DNA of 64,000 nt, from NCBI GenBank assembly GCA_036417435.1, contig CM070915.1, forward strand, positions 79,919,799-79,983,798. The letters run 5' to 3'. Below, in pieces: positions 54,540 through 64,000 of this stretch. The first letter of the stretch is position 1, and each line of letters begins with the position of its first letter. The notes beneath the pieces were generated by a model. It had not been told where the DNA came from, did not search any database, and worked only from the letters and a program-made list of their open reading frames with translations. This stretch comes from Inia geoffrensis (Eukaryota; Chordata; Mammalia; Artiodactyla; Iniidae). The position numbers and the translations under genes were made by a program.

Positions 54540-56600
54540 AGTCAGTCGTGTCCTCTTCTCCGCACATTAGCATCCTGGGTCCATGCGAGGCCCCGTGGCT
54601 GGGATTATTAAATCCCACTGTATCCCCTGCCCACTCCCATCCCCTTTTCCTTCAAAGACAGTGTCTCTAAAATGCATTTCTTCTTACTTGAACGTGTTCT
54701 TACAAAGTGCATTTTGTGTTTTTTACGCACATCGATTCTCTGTGTATGTGGATGGTGGGATGTTTCTGGTTGCAGTTCCTGTTTTTTAAGCAAGTGCTGT
54801 GTTTTCAGCGGTCCACGTCACCACAAAAACACACACACACTCCCCACCCCTCCCAGGTGGCTCCAGCCCCTGACCCCAACACCGCACCTGCAGACGGATA
54901 CCTCAGGGGTCCGCCTGGGGCTCCTGTGGAGCCCATCACGGGTCGCCGGGCCACCCTCCCTTGATCTGGCTGGAGGGCGCCTGGCCCATCTGGAATGCTG
55001 CCCCATTTGCAATGCAGGTGCCGGAGGGCTCCCAGGTGGAGGAGGCTGCGGGAAGAGATCGTGTCCAAAGGCTGAGCCTCTGAACAGGTCAGAATTCAGA
55101 CATCAGTGTGAAAGGATGGAGTGCACAGGGGGTCTCAGCAGCCTCCTCGGTCAAGGCAAGTCATGCTGCCTTTCGTGTCCTAAACACCACGTGGCTGACG
55201 CCCGTCTTCCTGTCACTCTCTTATCCCAGAAACCGACGGTGCCTGAGATTGACTCCAAAAGGCCAAACCTCCCCAAAATATATGTCAAAAGCCATTTTCT
55301 AATAAGAATCCATAGCAGAGGCGAGGATTGGGGGTTTCGGTCACACTGGTGGGATGTCTCAGTCTGTTACTGTCACTGGGTCACACACTGCGTGTGGGGG
55401 GAGGAGTATGGAGGGTGCGAGTGTCCCAAGTAGAGGGGGAGCCACCTCGGAACAGGAGGTCAGGGGGCGGTCACCTGGGGCCCTCTCCTCCCCCCATTCT
55501 TGCCTCCTTGGATAAACAGAAGCCGCCCAACTCAGCATCCCCATACGGACCTCAAGGCCTCCCCACTCTTCATGCCCCCCTTCTGTTTTCTGTCTCAGAA
55601 ATTACACACCCACCGGGCAGACCAGGCCCCGGGGGTCATCCTGACACGTCCTGCGCCCTCACCAGATCTTGATGGTTTGATGCTGAGAACTGCCTGGGTT
55701 TGATCTTCCATCCACCTGCACAGCCATGACCTTTGTCCACTGTTGCCACCACCCCCAGGACAGCCACATTGGCCTCCCAGCGCCCACCCAGGCCCACAGC
55801 ACGGCCAGCAGGGAGGCCCCACGCACATCTGTGCTGTGCTCCCCAATGAGACACCCTCCATCATTCCCGGAATAGAGACAACAGTCCACCTTCACCTCGG
55901 AACACGTCCTGAATCAGATGCTATTTTCTCCCTCTTTACCTACTTTCTTCCCATCACCCAGATCTGCAAAGTATCAAATTCCTTTCTATGTGCTCAGACT
56001 GCGCATACGTCCTGCTTCTTTCAGGCGCCTGTGTGTTGTTTTGATCGGGGTTTTGGCAAAGCACCAACCCACAGTGTAAACCCGCCTGCTACCCACTTCG
56101 GTAAGTAAAGTGTCACTGGACACGGCTGGGTATGCTGTGCATCCGTGCACGTGTCCACGGCGGCCCCGGGCAGTCAGGCCAGAGAATGAGGCTGTGGAGC
56201 CTTGAGGACTCGCTCTCCAGCCCTCGACGGAGGACCTGTGCTGAGCCCGGTTTTTCTTATTCAGTACGTTGTCTTCCCCACTGGGCAGCAGCCCACAGGG
56301 CTAGCGACTATATCTCTTTCTCTCTCTGTAAGATCCTCACACTCTGGCCCGACATCAGCAGGAACAAAGTCAGTGCTGCTTGAATGGATGAACGGTCAGG
56401 GCCGAGGGGCGCCGGGTCCCAGCTCCCGTCCTAAGGCACCTTCCTCAAACTTGACGCTGGTGGTTAAGACGGTCGCCATGTCGAGTTTTAAGATTTTTGT
56501 TCCCAAGTCAATTAGATTTCGTTTAGGATGAAAACTCACTCTGGAGGAAGGACTGTAAGGGAGAAACCCTCTCTCTATTTGAAAAGACGCTGGAACAAAG
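54540..56600. other. Unassigned sequence
   Basis: This includes a short (CA)n run at about 54830. A 253-codon plus-strand frame (54672-55433) has no domain. I recognise no gene or repeat. Confidence 0.4.
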
Positions 56601-58329
56601 CTGCGGCTCCTAAACTAATTTTCTTGGGTATCTTCCCCGGGCATCCCCCTAAAATTGGATGGAGTTCCCTCCCGCAGCAGGTGACACTGCAGTCCGAGCG
56701 AGGTCCCACGGCGCCAACCTGCTCCGACCAGAGGCCAGGGATCGGAGGAGGCCTCCCGCACCCCCTCCGCAGGGCTGGAGCACGTGCGGCCGCGCCCCAG
56801 ACGCCGAGGCCCCGTGCCGGCCGCAGGAAGCCGGACAAAGCCGGGAAGGAAGAGGAAGGAATCCCCACCCTCAGCTGGAGCCGGCCCACGGGCCGGGAAC
56901 CCTGGGCGGCTGGAGAAGGAAAAATTCTTGGAAGCCGTCGAGGCCGCAAGTGAAAACAAAAGATTCTATCTGGTAGGAAATCGGACAAAATGGAGAGAAA
57001 TTTGTTTTGTTTGGGGAGATAAAATAAGCGACAGGCCACTGAACTTGGGTCAGGAGAGCAGAGCAGCCTCCCCCAGAGCTGAGAGCGCTCGACGTGTACC
57101 GCGTCTCCAACCTCCAGCCCTTCTGCACAGGAGGGGCCATCGGTGTGAACCGACGGCCAGATCCCTTGGTGAACGGACCCAGGAAATGCCAGGCCTTCCG
57201 GCCCCAGAGCCTCGGCCGAGGACGGAGCTCACCGGTGCCTCGTGAAGATTCCTGCCCGAAGCCGGTCCTGGATGCAGCGCCCTGGCGGACGCCCGCACTG
57301 AGTCAGTCGGGTACGGAGTTCCCATCGGGCTCTTGCCCTGAGGACCAAGCTCTGGAGGCCACAGCCCGGATCAGCGTGACCTGGATGGAAGAGGGGCCAC
57401 CCCAGCAGGCCTGGGCCCTGCGACCCCAGCCTCACCACACAGGGCGGCTGTGTTTGAAAAGGACAGACTTTGGTCCACCTGCCGTGCGCTTTGGATTCAC
57501 TGTTTACGCGAGAGCACCGTGCCAGCAGTGACTCACTGAACACGCCTTGAGGGGATGCGCGCACCATCTACCGCCAGGGCGGGGGCCCGGCCTCCTCAAT
57601 CCGGTTTGTGTCCAGGTAGTCCCAGGAGCAGAGCAGCCCCTCATGGACCAGTTCTCACGTGACCCTCTCCGGCAGGATGGCCAGAGAGGCTTTCCCAGCG
57701 GAGACCACTGAGCAGGAGATCCTTAGACACCCAACACTTCACTGTTGGCTTTCTTGGAAGGTTTTGTCCCCAAATACACAGCCATCTTCACTCCAACAGA
57801 GGGTCCACTTTGAATAGGAAGCCCGGTAGAGCATGCACATCTGACCATCTTACAGGAGTGGACTAATGAATGAAGCTGTCACATGGGCAAGTGACAGAGG
57901 ATCCACACAGTTGCCCAAAACGGTCACAGACAGAAGACATCACAGAGCCTTGTCTCAGAGCTCTGGCCCGGGGGGTGGCCGGACCCCCCAGGCAGATCCC
58001 ATGTAGCCTGGACATCAGCCCCTGCTGTGCGCTCTGCTTTGTGTCCTCCTGGAAATAAAATTGAAATCATTTATTTTCTTAGCTACTCCATGAAACGTTC
58101 TAAGAATTTATTCTAAAGGAGAAAAGGAAGGAGGAATGAGTGTGACGTTGGCTTTTCGACTGTGGTTTCCATTTCTGTAAACCTTAGGTCACAAGAACGC
58201 ATGAGGTACTCACACACATCCTTCTGCAATCCCTGTGGCCTCTGGGGGCACAGCATCTCATGGCTTCACCACCAAGGTTGGTGTGAATGCTCACACAGCC
58301 TGGCCTGTGACGGGGAGCTGTCTGTGTCC
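56601..58329. other. Unassigned sequence, CpG raised at 56.7-57.3 kb
   Basis: GC-rich with moderate CpG content and chance open frames. A CTGGAAATAAAATTG at about 58049 looks like a polyadenylation signal but has no transcript context. Confidence 0.4.
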
Positions 58330-58440
58330 GTGTGTGCACGTATGGGAGTGCATGCGTGCGTGCACTCGAGGGTGGGATTTGTATGTATGCATGTGCAGGG
58401 AGAGAGAGAGACCGCAAAGAGACAGAGAGAGATTGTCATT
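58330..58440. repeat. TG/CA-rich and GA-rich low-complexity tract
   Basis: Interrupted TGTG, GCATGCGTGCGTGC and TATGTATGCATG words lead into GGGAGAGAGAGAGA. This is a degenerate simple repeat. Confidence 0.8.
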
Positions 58441-58544
58441 TCTCTTTCTTCCCTTGCATTCTTAAACCAAATTCAACTTTGAAACGAATTTCCATTTTTC
58501 TACATCACAATCCTGTAAGTTTTCTCACTGTAAGTGTTCATTTC

Positions 58545-58574
58545 TTCCTAGACCTTCCTAGACGTTCCTAGACA
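58545..58574. repeat. 10-bp tandem repeat, three copies
   Basis: TTCCTAGACC, TTCCTAGACG and TTCCTAGACA lie end to end, differing only in the last base. Confidence 0.95.
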
Positions 58575-59673
58575 TGTGTAGGTGTCCTTCGGGAACGACC
58601 ACTTGAGACTGCGGCCTCAGCCCTGCACCGAGGAGGTGTGGCCTGACCTGGCCCAGGTGAAGACACAGGGAGGAGGCCCCCGAGAGGCAGGTGCACCTGC
58701 CTCCTGCTTCTCCAGTGAGTCAGACTCCCGACAGCAGCTGCGGATGAGACTCCTGGGGGCGCCCCCAGGCCAGGCGAGGCCTTGGCGCCCAGCCAGGGCG
58801 CAGGTCACACACACAGCACAGCCTGCACGGTGGCCCTGGGCTTGGGACAGCGGTTTCCCATGCAGACAGCACTGCCCGGGAGCACCTGCACACAGACCTC
58901 CAGGCCCAGATGCACCACCAGCCTGGAGAAGAAGTGAGTGCGCCAGTCCCCGCGTGAAGCCAACTGAGGTCCCTGAGAAGACAGTGGGTCACCGCCTGTC
59001 CAGACACCGCCAGCTCTTCCCGCGTTAGTCATTGTTTCCTGTGCCTCTGATCTCACCTCGTCGCTCACTGATGCTGCCGCCACCACAGCCATCACGGCAG
59101 ATGGCCATGGACCCAAGGGGACCGTATGGGGGTTGAGAACATAGCAGGGGACACCGTGCAGCTGGGCCACTTCTACAGCCTCCGCGGAGACCCCCGGGGT
59201 CTCTGCGTCCAGATGGTCCTGAGGACGACAGGCCAGCCTCCATGCAGGGCATGGGGTGTGATGTCCAGGCACAGCAGGCGGCTCGGCCAGTGGATGCGAC
59301 AGCGAGCGGCTGGGGTGTGGGTCCCCCGAGTGCCGGCTGCAGGAGCCCCGGGGGGCACGGGGGGGCCTCACCCCAGGAAGCAGAGGGATGGGGGACGGCA
59401 TGCCCAAGAGGAAACACAGGCCCCGGGGGCACCGTCTGGTGAGGCATGCTTGGGAGGAGCTGTACTGGCCGCAGAGTCAGGCCTGGAGCCCGGAGCCCGG
59501 AGCCTGGGCGGTGTCCCCGGGGCAGCCTGGTGCCTGCAGGAGGCCAGCAGCGTCCCAAAGCCTCCACGGACCTGCTGGCGGATGTGGATGAGGCTGTGGC
59601 TGTACGAGGTCCAGCGTGTTTGCTCAAGAAAAGGGTAGCTGGTCCCGAGAAAGGACAGGATCGGAAAACACAC
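58575..59673. other. Unassigned GC-rich sequence
   Basis: Open frames on both strands (for example 59025-59627 minus) show no domain. I recognise no repeat. Confidence 0.4.
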
Positions 59674-59746
59674 CTGCCAGTTCTTCCAACAGTCGCGGCT
59701 TCAACGCAGAATTAAAATGCTGCTTCGGTGCCTGAGGCTTGTACAT
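59674..59746 (-). other. Weak candidate exon (73 nt), unconfirmed
   Basis: On the minus strand a pyrimidine-rich tract and CAG precede 59746, and the segment ends CTGGCAG with GTGTGT following (donor GT at 59673-59672). The frame open across it begins MYKPQAPKQHFNSALK. I know no family with this sequence, and no partner exon is visible, so this may be chance. Confidence 0.15.
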
Positions 59747-60239
59747 CTGTGGGAGAAAGAGGAGACGCAGACGGGACAGGAAGAGGAAGGGTGACAGGGC
59801 GTCGGGGGGAACGGGACAGGGGGAGGGGCCGAGGCAGGTGTGACCAGAGAGAACCTGCACCCCCGGCAGTCAGCACCGCCTAAGACACCGTGCGCAGTTT
59901 CCAAAAAGTCAGCGTCTGTCCTCGAAGCACTTAAATCTCAACCAACGTGTTCGGTGGGTTGTTGACCGTCATGTGGCTCCCAAGCATGATATCCTGGGCG
60001 GTGCTTCCCAAAGCCTTGCCCTCGACAGGAGCCCACCAGGCAGACGTGGAACTCGGGGACCAGACCCCTCCTGATTCCCCAGGAGGGAGCCCCGAGTCAC
60101 CCGTCCCCCTGTCCTGTGTCAGTGGTGGCCCTGGAAGCCTTCCTGCAGCCTCGCATCCAGGTGGGCGCCCAGGTTGGCTGCCGTTCAGGGTCAAGCCCAG
60201 GGAATGGAGTTGCCACACTGGGGCCCCTTGCCTTGGCCT
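59747..60239. other. Unassigned GC-rich sequence
   Basis: I recognise no gene or repeat. The minus-strand frame 59931-60527 begins with a hydrophobic leader-like stretch but runs through an LTR remnant. Confidence 0.4.
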
Positions 60240-60335
60240 TTCAGAGTATGAGAAATGCCTGTCTTTACTCTTCCCGCCACTTTGAGGTGGGCTTTCAATT
60301 ACTTGCAACCAAATGCATCCTAAAAGGTCCTGAGG
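60240..60335 (+). mobile_element. Probable MaLR (MLT1-type) LTR 3' end
   Basis: Words in order: ATGAGAAATGCCTGTCTTTA, CGCCACTTTGAGGTGGGCTT, CAATTACTTGCAACCAAATG and CATCCTAAAAG. They match the 3' end of MaLR LTRs (TTACTTGCAACCAAAAGCAT). The left extent is uncertain. Confidence 0.6.
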
Positions 60336-61467
60336 ACCCGGCTCCCCAGCCACCTGTGAGGAGGTCACCTCTGTGCTCCTATGACCCCTATGACCTCCAT
60401 CCTTTCCAGGGTCACTCTCCGCAGTTCTCCCCGGGGCCCAGCCTTCTACCATCTCTCCTTCTCCAAGGGCGAGACGAAAAGCCAGGACACATATTACACA
60501 CAGTAGAGATTTTGCAAAAGACCACACTGCCTGGCTCAGGTAAACGGTTAAAAGAATTCAGCTCCCTTCCAGAAGAGTCACCCAGTCATCACTTCCCTCC
60601 AGCGCTGGGGTCACTGTCCTGCTGGACTGGCCTATTCTCCTTTCGCCCTGAGACCAGGGTTGAGTCATTCCCTTTACCCACTTAAAATAAGGTCTTTTTC
60701 TTCTGGGGTCCCAGTCACATATCTGAATTCTCACTGGAAATACGCTCAGTTAGAGGCACCAGCCTCTCGTTCCAGCTGTACTGCCCTGTCTTCTCTCGGA
60801 CCGTGGGTCCCATCCAAAACCCTCTTCTTGGAAAGGACCCTGGATGTGAGCCCCCCACCAGCCCCAGAGACGGTTCCTCCCCCCATGAGCCTCGCCCCAG
60901 AATCAGCCATTACCTCGAAAGCTCTGCCCAATGAGGAACGGGGCCCGGCGCTTAGGGAGCCCACGGCGTGTGGGTGCACAGGGCCCTCGGCTCCAGCACT
61001 GACGGTGTCTGATGATGTCGTGGAGGAGACCCAAATGAAAGGCCAGGAAGTCTGAGGAAGACAGGTGGGGGGATTCTGAATACAAGCTCCGGTTTAGAGG
61101 CGAGACAGAACTTGAACCGATGGTGGCAGTCAGGGTGGGGCATCGCAGACACAGAGAAAAGGCAGAAGTGGAACAGCAGGAGAGGCGGCCGCTCAGGAGG
61201 AGACAGGAGTACGGCGTGGCCATGGGACAGGAAGCAGATCAGAGGAGGCCGGGAAGCCAGGCTGGGCCCAGGTGGCGGGAGCTCGGGGTCCAAGGTGAAC
61301 GTGAGTTGAATCCGGCAGATGAGAGGACACAGCGTTTCTGTCTCTTAGCGCCTGCTGATCACTCTGTGTTTTAGTCCAGGTCGCTGTGGAGGAGATGGGG
61401 AGCTCTGGGGATCTCTGGGGGTCTCCAAGGCTGGCTCCTTCTCTCTGCAGCCCCGGCACTTTTCCCT
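60336..61467. other. Unassigned sequence
   Basis: I recognise no gene or repeat. Confidence 0.4.
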
Positions 61468-61520
61468 GTGTCCGGCATACAGTAGGTGCTCAGTATACAC
61501 TTGCTGACCAAATAGTTAAG
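61468..61520 (+). mobile_element. MIR/L2 tail fragment
   Basis: CATACAGTAGGTGCTCAGTA followed by TACACTTGCTGACCAAATAG matches the common 3' tail of MIR and L2 (ACATAGTAGGTGCTCAATAA). Confidence 0.6.
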
Positions 61521-63309
61521 TTGATCTTATCTGCCCTTTCTGAGAAGTCATCCAGCAGCCGGGGGAGAGGGGATGGGAGTTACAGGGGAGGGCGGCGTGA
61601 AGAGATGAGAAGCAGTTAGGAATTCAGACCAGGGCGGCAGGAGAAGGAGGGCGAGAAAGGAAGAATGGGTCAGAAAGAACCGATAGGCCTTGAGAGAGCA
61701 TGAAAAATAAACGCGAGGGGCCGTGAAAGGGACTCCAACCGTTCACCCCCGGAGACAGCAGCTGGGTGGTCCTGGGAGCTTGGACCCCCACCCATCAGGC
61801 CAGAGACCCCACCGGTGTTTGACCAGCTACGTCCCCAATACAAGGAACACAGACCGCCAGGCTCTCAGCAGGTGACACTGTAGATGACAACCATTCAGCC
61901 ACTTGTAGACGACTCCTCGGTTAGAAACACAGCCAGGCGTGAGGATCAAGCAGCTCCACCTTGGAGGCACCTGCAAAGGAGGCGGCCTCCAGTCAAGAGG
62001 CCGAGTGGGAAGCAGGGGCAGAGAGGGTGGCTCGGGGCCCCAGAGACGGAGCTGACGGGGCAGTTTTGCCAAAAGCTCTTGCGAACTTACTGGGAAGGGG
62101 GACCAGGTCACTGGCGGTGACACCGAGGCCACTGGTGGGTGCTGAGCTGCCGCTGGTCAGCTCAGGGACACGAGCTTGGGCTCAGGAACATGTTTACATC
62201 ATCACAGAGAAACAGGCACCCCTGTCTCTCTCCTCAGGGGTTGGGGTCACCCCAAAGACACTCATTTTGAGGGCACAATCAGGGTTATTTCTCCAAATGG
62301 TAGGTGACCTCATGGTGGGACATTCGGTTTGAGTGGATAAGTGGTCAGAGAACGTGGAGGTGACCGGCCAGCAGAACGAAGCACACGGTGGTGACCGTGC
62401 CCCCAGGCGCACCCCGCAAGGGGGTCCACTGCTGAAGGGGCTGGTCTCCCGGGGCACAGGAGGGGCCAGCTTCCAGCAGCCCAGGACGCAGTGAGGCGCC
62501 GGAAGAGGCAGGAATTAGGGCCCCACCCAGGCAATCCTGGGCTGGTGGGGATGCAGATGGGAACCCCCGGGTGGCACTAAACCGGCCCAGAAAAGACCTG
62601 CCCTCCCCTAGGTCCCCACCGCTTGCCCCCGAGCCCTTTGCTTGGGTTCATCTGGGGCCCCTTTCTGGGTCCACACGCATGCTCACAAGTTCCCGCCCCA
62701 CACCAGGTCCACCCGTTCCACATCTTCTGCGCGCGGGGACTAGCCTCCTCTCGGTAAGCAGAGGCCCGAGTATTACTGTTATTCTGGAACATCGTCTATA
62801 TTAGAAATCTAAGCAAGGGGGACATGGAATTATTCAAAAGGAGAGAAGAGCTAAAGTTTAGAGAACTCCGACAGATGTCAAAGGCCTCTTCTCTGCCATT
62901 CTCTGGAGGGGCCACCCCATCCCCCAGCTGCAGGCACCCTCCCCTGTTAGAACACAGGAAGGGGCCCAAACCCAAAACACAGGCTCCTGACACAGACGCA
63001 GCATTAGCACCAAGAAGCATCTCAGAGGAGCCTGGGAGACGTCAGATCCCAGGGACGAAGGGGATGCTGTGTGTGTCCATGGGCATGAGAAATATACTGT
63101 ATGTGCGTTTCAACATTCTATAGAAATTATTGTGCAGAAAGTCTGCCAAGTATGTCATGACAGCAGCCAGGCGTCTGCTGTGACAGCAAACAGACTTCCT
63201 AACCCCCAGGCACACACAGGAAAGCACCGTAAATCTTAGATGAGACCAGTGCCCTGGGTGGAGTGACCGGTGGCCAGAAATAGCTCCTTTCCTGCAAGGA
63301 CTCAAGATG
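61521..63309. other. Unassigned sequence
   Basis: I recognise no gene or repeat with confidence. Confidence 0.4.
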
Positions 63310-63660
63310 GCAGCGCAGATAGGCCTGCGGAGGGGCCGGGCAGAGGGGGAGGCCGGGCCTGCGATCCCTTGAAAGGGTCTCGTAAAAGCGCGGGTTGCAG
63401 CGCCCACGGGGGCGGAGGCAGCGCTGGCACGCGTGGCCGCAGCGCTCAATGAGCTGTTCACACAAGTCATCAGAGTGCAAGAGCCATGAGCGCCTCGGCG
63501 CCAGCGACACGGGCGGGCAGGCGGGCAGGCAGCGGTCCCGGGTCAGGTGCGGGGAGGCCGGCGGGGCCCTGGCCCCCGGCTGTGGGGCGCCGGTGGACGA
63601 TGGGACCGGCGCAGGGGTACACGGCATGGGGGGCTCACCCAGGTGGAGGGGGAAGGGGAG
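63310..63660. promoter_or_regulatory. CpG-rich block near right end
   Basis: CpG density is raised, with tandem GGGCGGGCAGGCGGGCAGGC at about 63511. The minus strand of 63370-63470 resembles a GC-drifted L2 tail (CATTGAGCGCTG, then GTGCCAGCGCTG). No exon is recognised. Confidence 0.35.
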
Positions 63661-64000
63661 GGAGGCCCGCGCCTCGGTGCTCACAGGTAAGCGTCAGGTC
63701 AGGTGCGCAGCAGCCGCATGGGAAGCCCTGAGCCCGGGGAGCAAAGGTGTTGGGCTTCCTGGGTGAGGCCGGTGTGTCACATCCCAGGTCACCCGGGTGC
63801 TGGGAAGGTGGGGTGACTGGCCAGGCCTCCAGCTGCCCGCGGACGTGAGGAGCGGGACCTTTGGGGGTCGCGGGAGGGCTCCAGGGAGAGTGGGTAGGGG
63901 AGTGCGCAAAGTGGCTTCCTGGGTCCACACTCCTTTTCCACCAGTAGAAAGGCCCTAACGGTTTTTTCAGGAGCTTTCCCACGGGCCATCTCTGCAGCCC
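63661..64000. other. Unassigned sequence to window end
   Basis: I recognise no gene or repeat. Confidence 0.4.

Noticed and set aside
59931..60527. Minus-strand frame with a leader-like N-terminus (MWSFAKSLLCVICVLAFRLA)
   Set aside because: It reads through a probable MaLR LTR end and then low-information sequence, so the hydrophobic start is likely chance.
63199..63684. Minus-strand frame with a cysteine-containing stretch that looked receptor-like
   Set aside because: The bases under it resemble a GC-drifted L2 tail, the cysteine spacing fits no family I know, and no signal peptide or splice context is visible.

Overview
This is mammalian nuclear DNA, most likely from a cetacean. The evidence is five tRNA-derived SINEs of the CHR type (head motif CTTCCCTGGTGGCGCAGTGG). 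Two are long CHR-1-like forms and three are short CHR-2-like forms, and all five have recognisable target-site duplications. I saw no Bov-tA, BovB, PRE-1 or Alu elements. Hippopotamus shares part of the CHR family and is the main alternative. I found no bacterial, phage, CRISPR, tRNA or rRNA feature. I recognise no protein-coding exon with confidence: the many GC-rich open frames look compositional, and the only reading frames I can identify belong to dead LINE-1 copies. The window reads as intergenic or intronic DNA in a GC-rich, possibly distal chromosomal setting. Layout: 0-2.9 kb is single-copy-like with one TCCC microsatellite. 2.9-4.6 kb holds two minus-strand L1 3' fragments. 4.6-17 kb is mostly GC-rich unassigned sequence with an L2-associated 24-bp minisatellite (5.9 kb), MIRs (11.9, 12.9 and 16.9 kb) and a modest CpG-rich block (14.8 kb). 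17.3-18.7 kb holds a MaLR-type LTR remnant, a near-perfect 8 x 88-bp VNTR and a MIR directly abutting it. 20-21.5 kb is AT-rich, with two hairpins and a CHR SINE. 22.9-25 kb holds hAT-type remnants on both sides of a strong CpG island (about 23.65-24.37 kb), which has a palindromic TEAD-like double site at its left shoulder and is the best promoter candidate here. 25-30 kb is a nested retroelement zone: MIR, a 95/102-bp tandem duplication, a MaLR-like repeat, a deleted plus-strand L1 carrying a CHR SINE, and a second L1 RT fragment with an inverted 5' end. 30-40 kb is mainly unassigned, with a 9-bp minisatellite, two MIRs and an L1 3' UTR. 40.4 kb has a CHR SINE. 41.4-46.2 kb holds two older L1 5' halves facing each other, one interrupted by a CHR SINE. 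47-64 kb is GC-rich with MIRs, the youngest-looking CHR SINE (50.9 kb), a GC-drifted L1 3' end (53.8-54.5 kb), G-rich tracts and a CpG-rich end. Beyond repeats, the items most worth checking are the homogeneous 88-bp VNTR, the orphan CpG island with its TEAD-like palindrome, an unidentified 55-bp segment present twice 0.9 kb apart, the inverted L1 junction, the contrast in GC content between L1 copies of the same region, and one weak minus-strand exon candidate near 59.7 kb. Repeat family names come from recalled consensus patterns rather than a library search, so subfamily names and outer boundaries are approximate.
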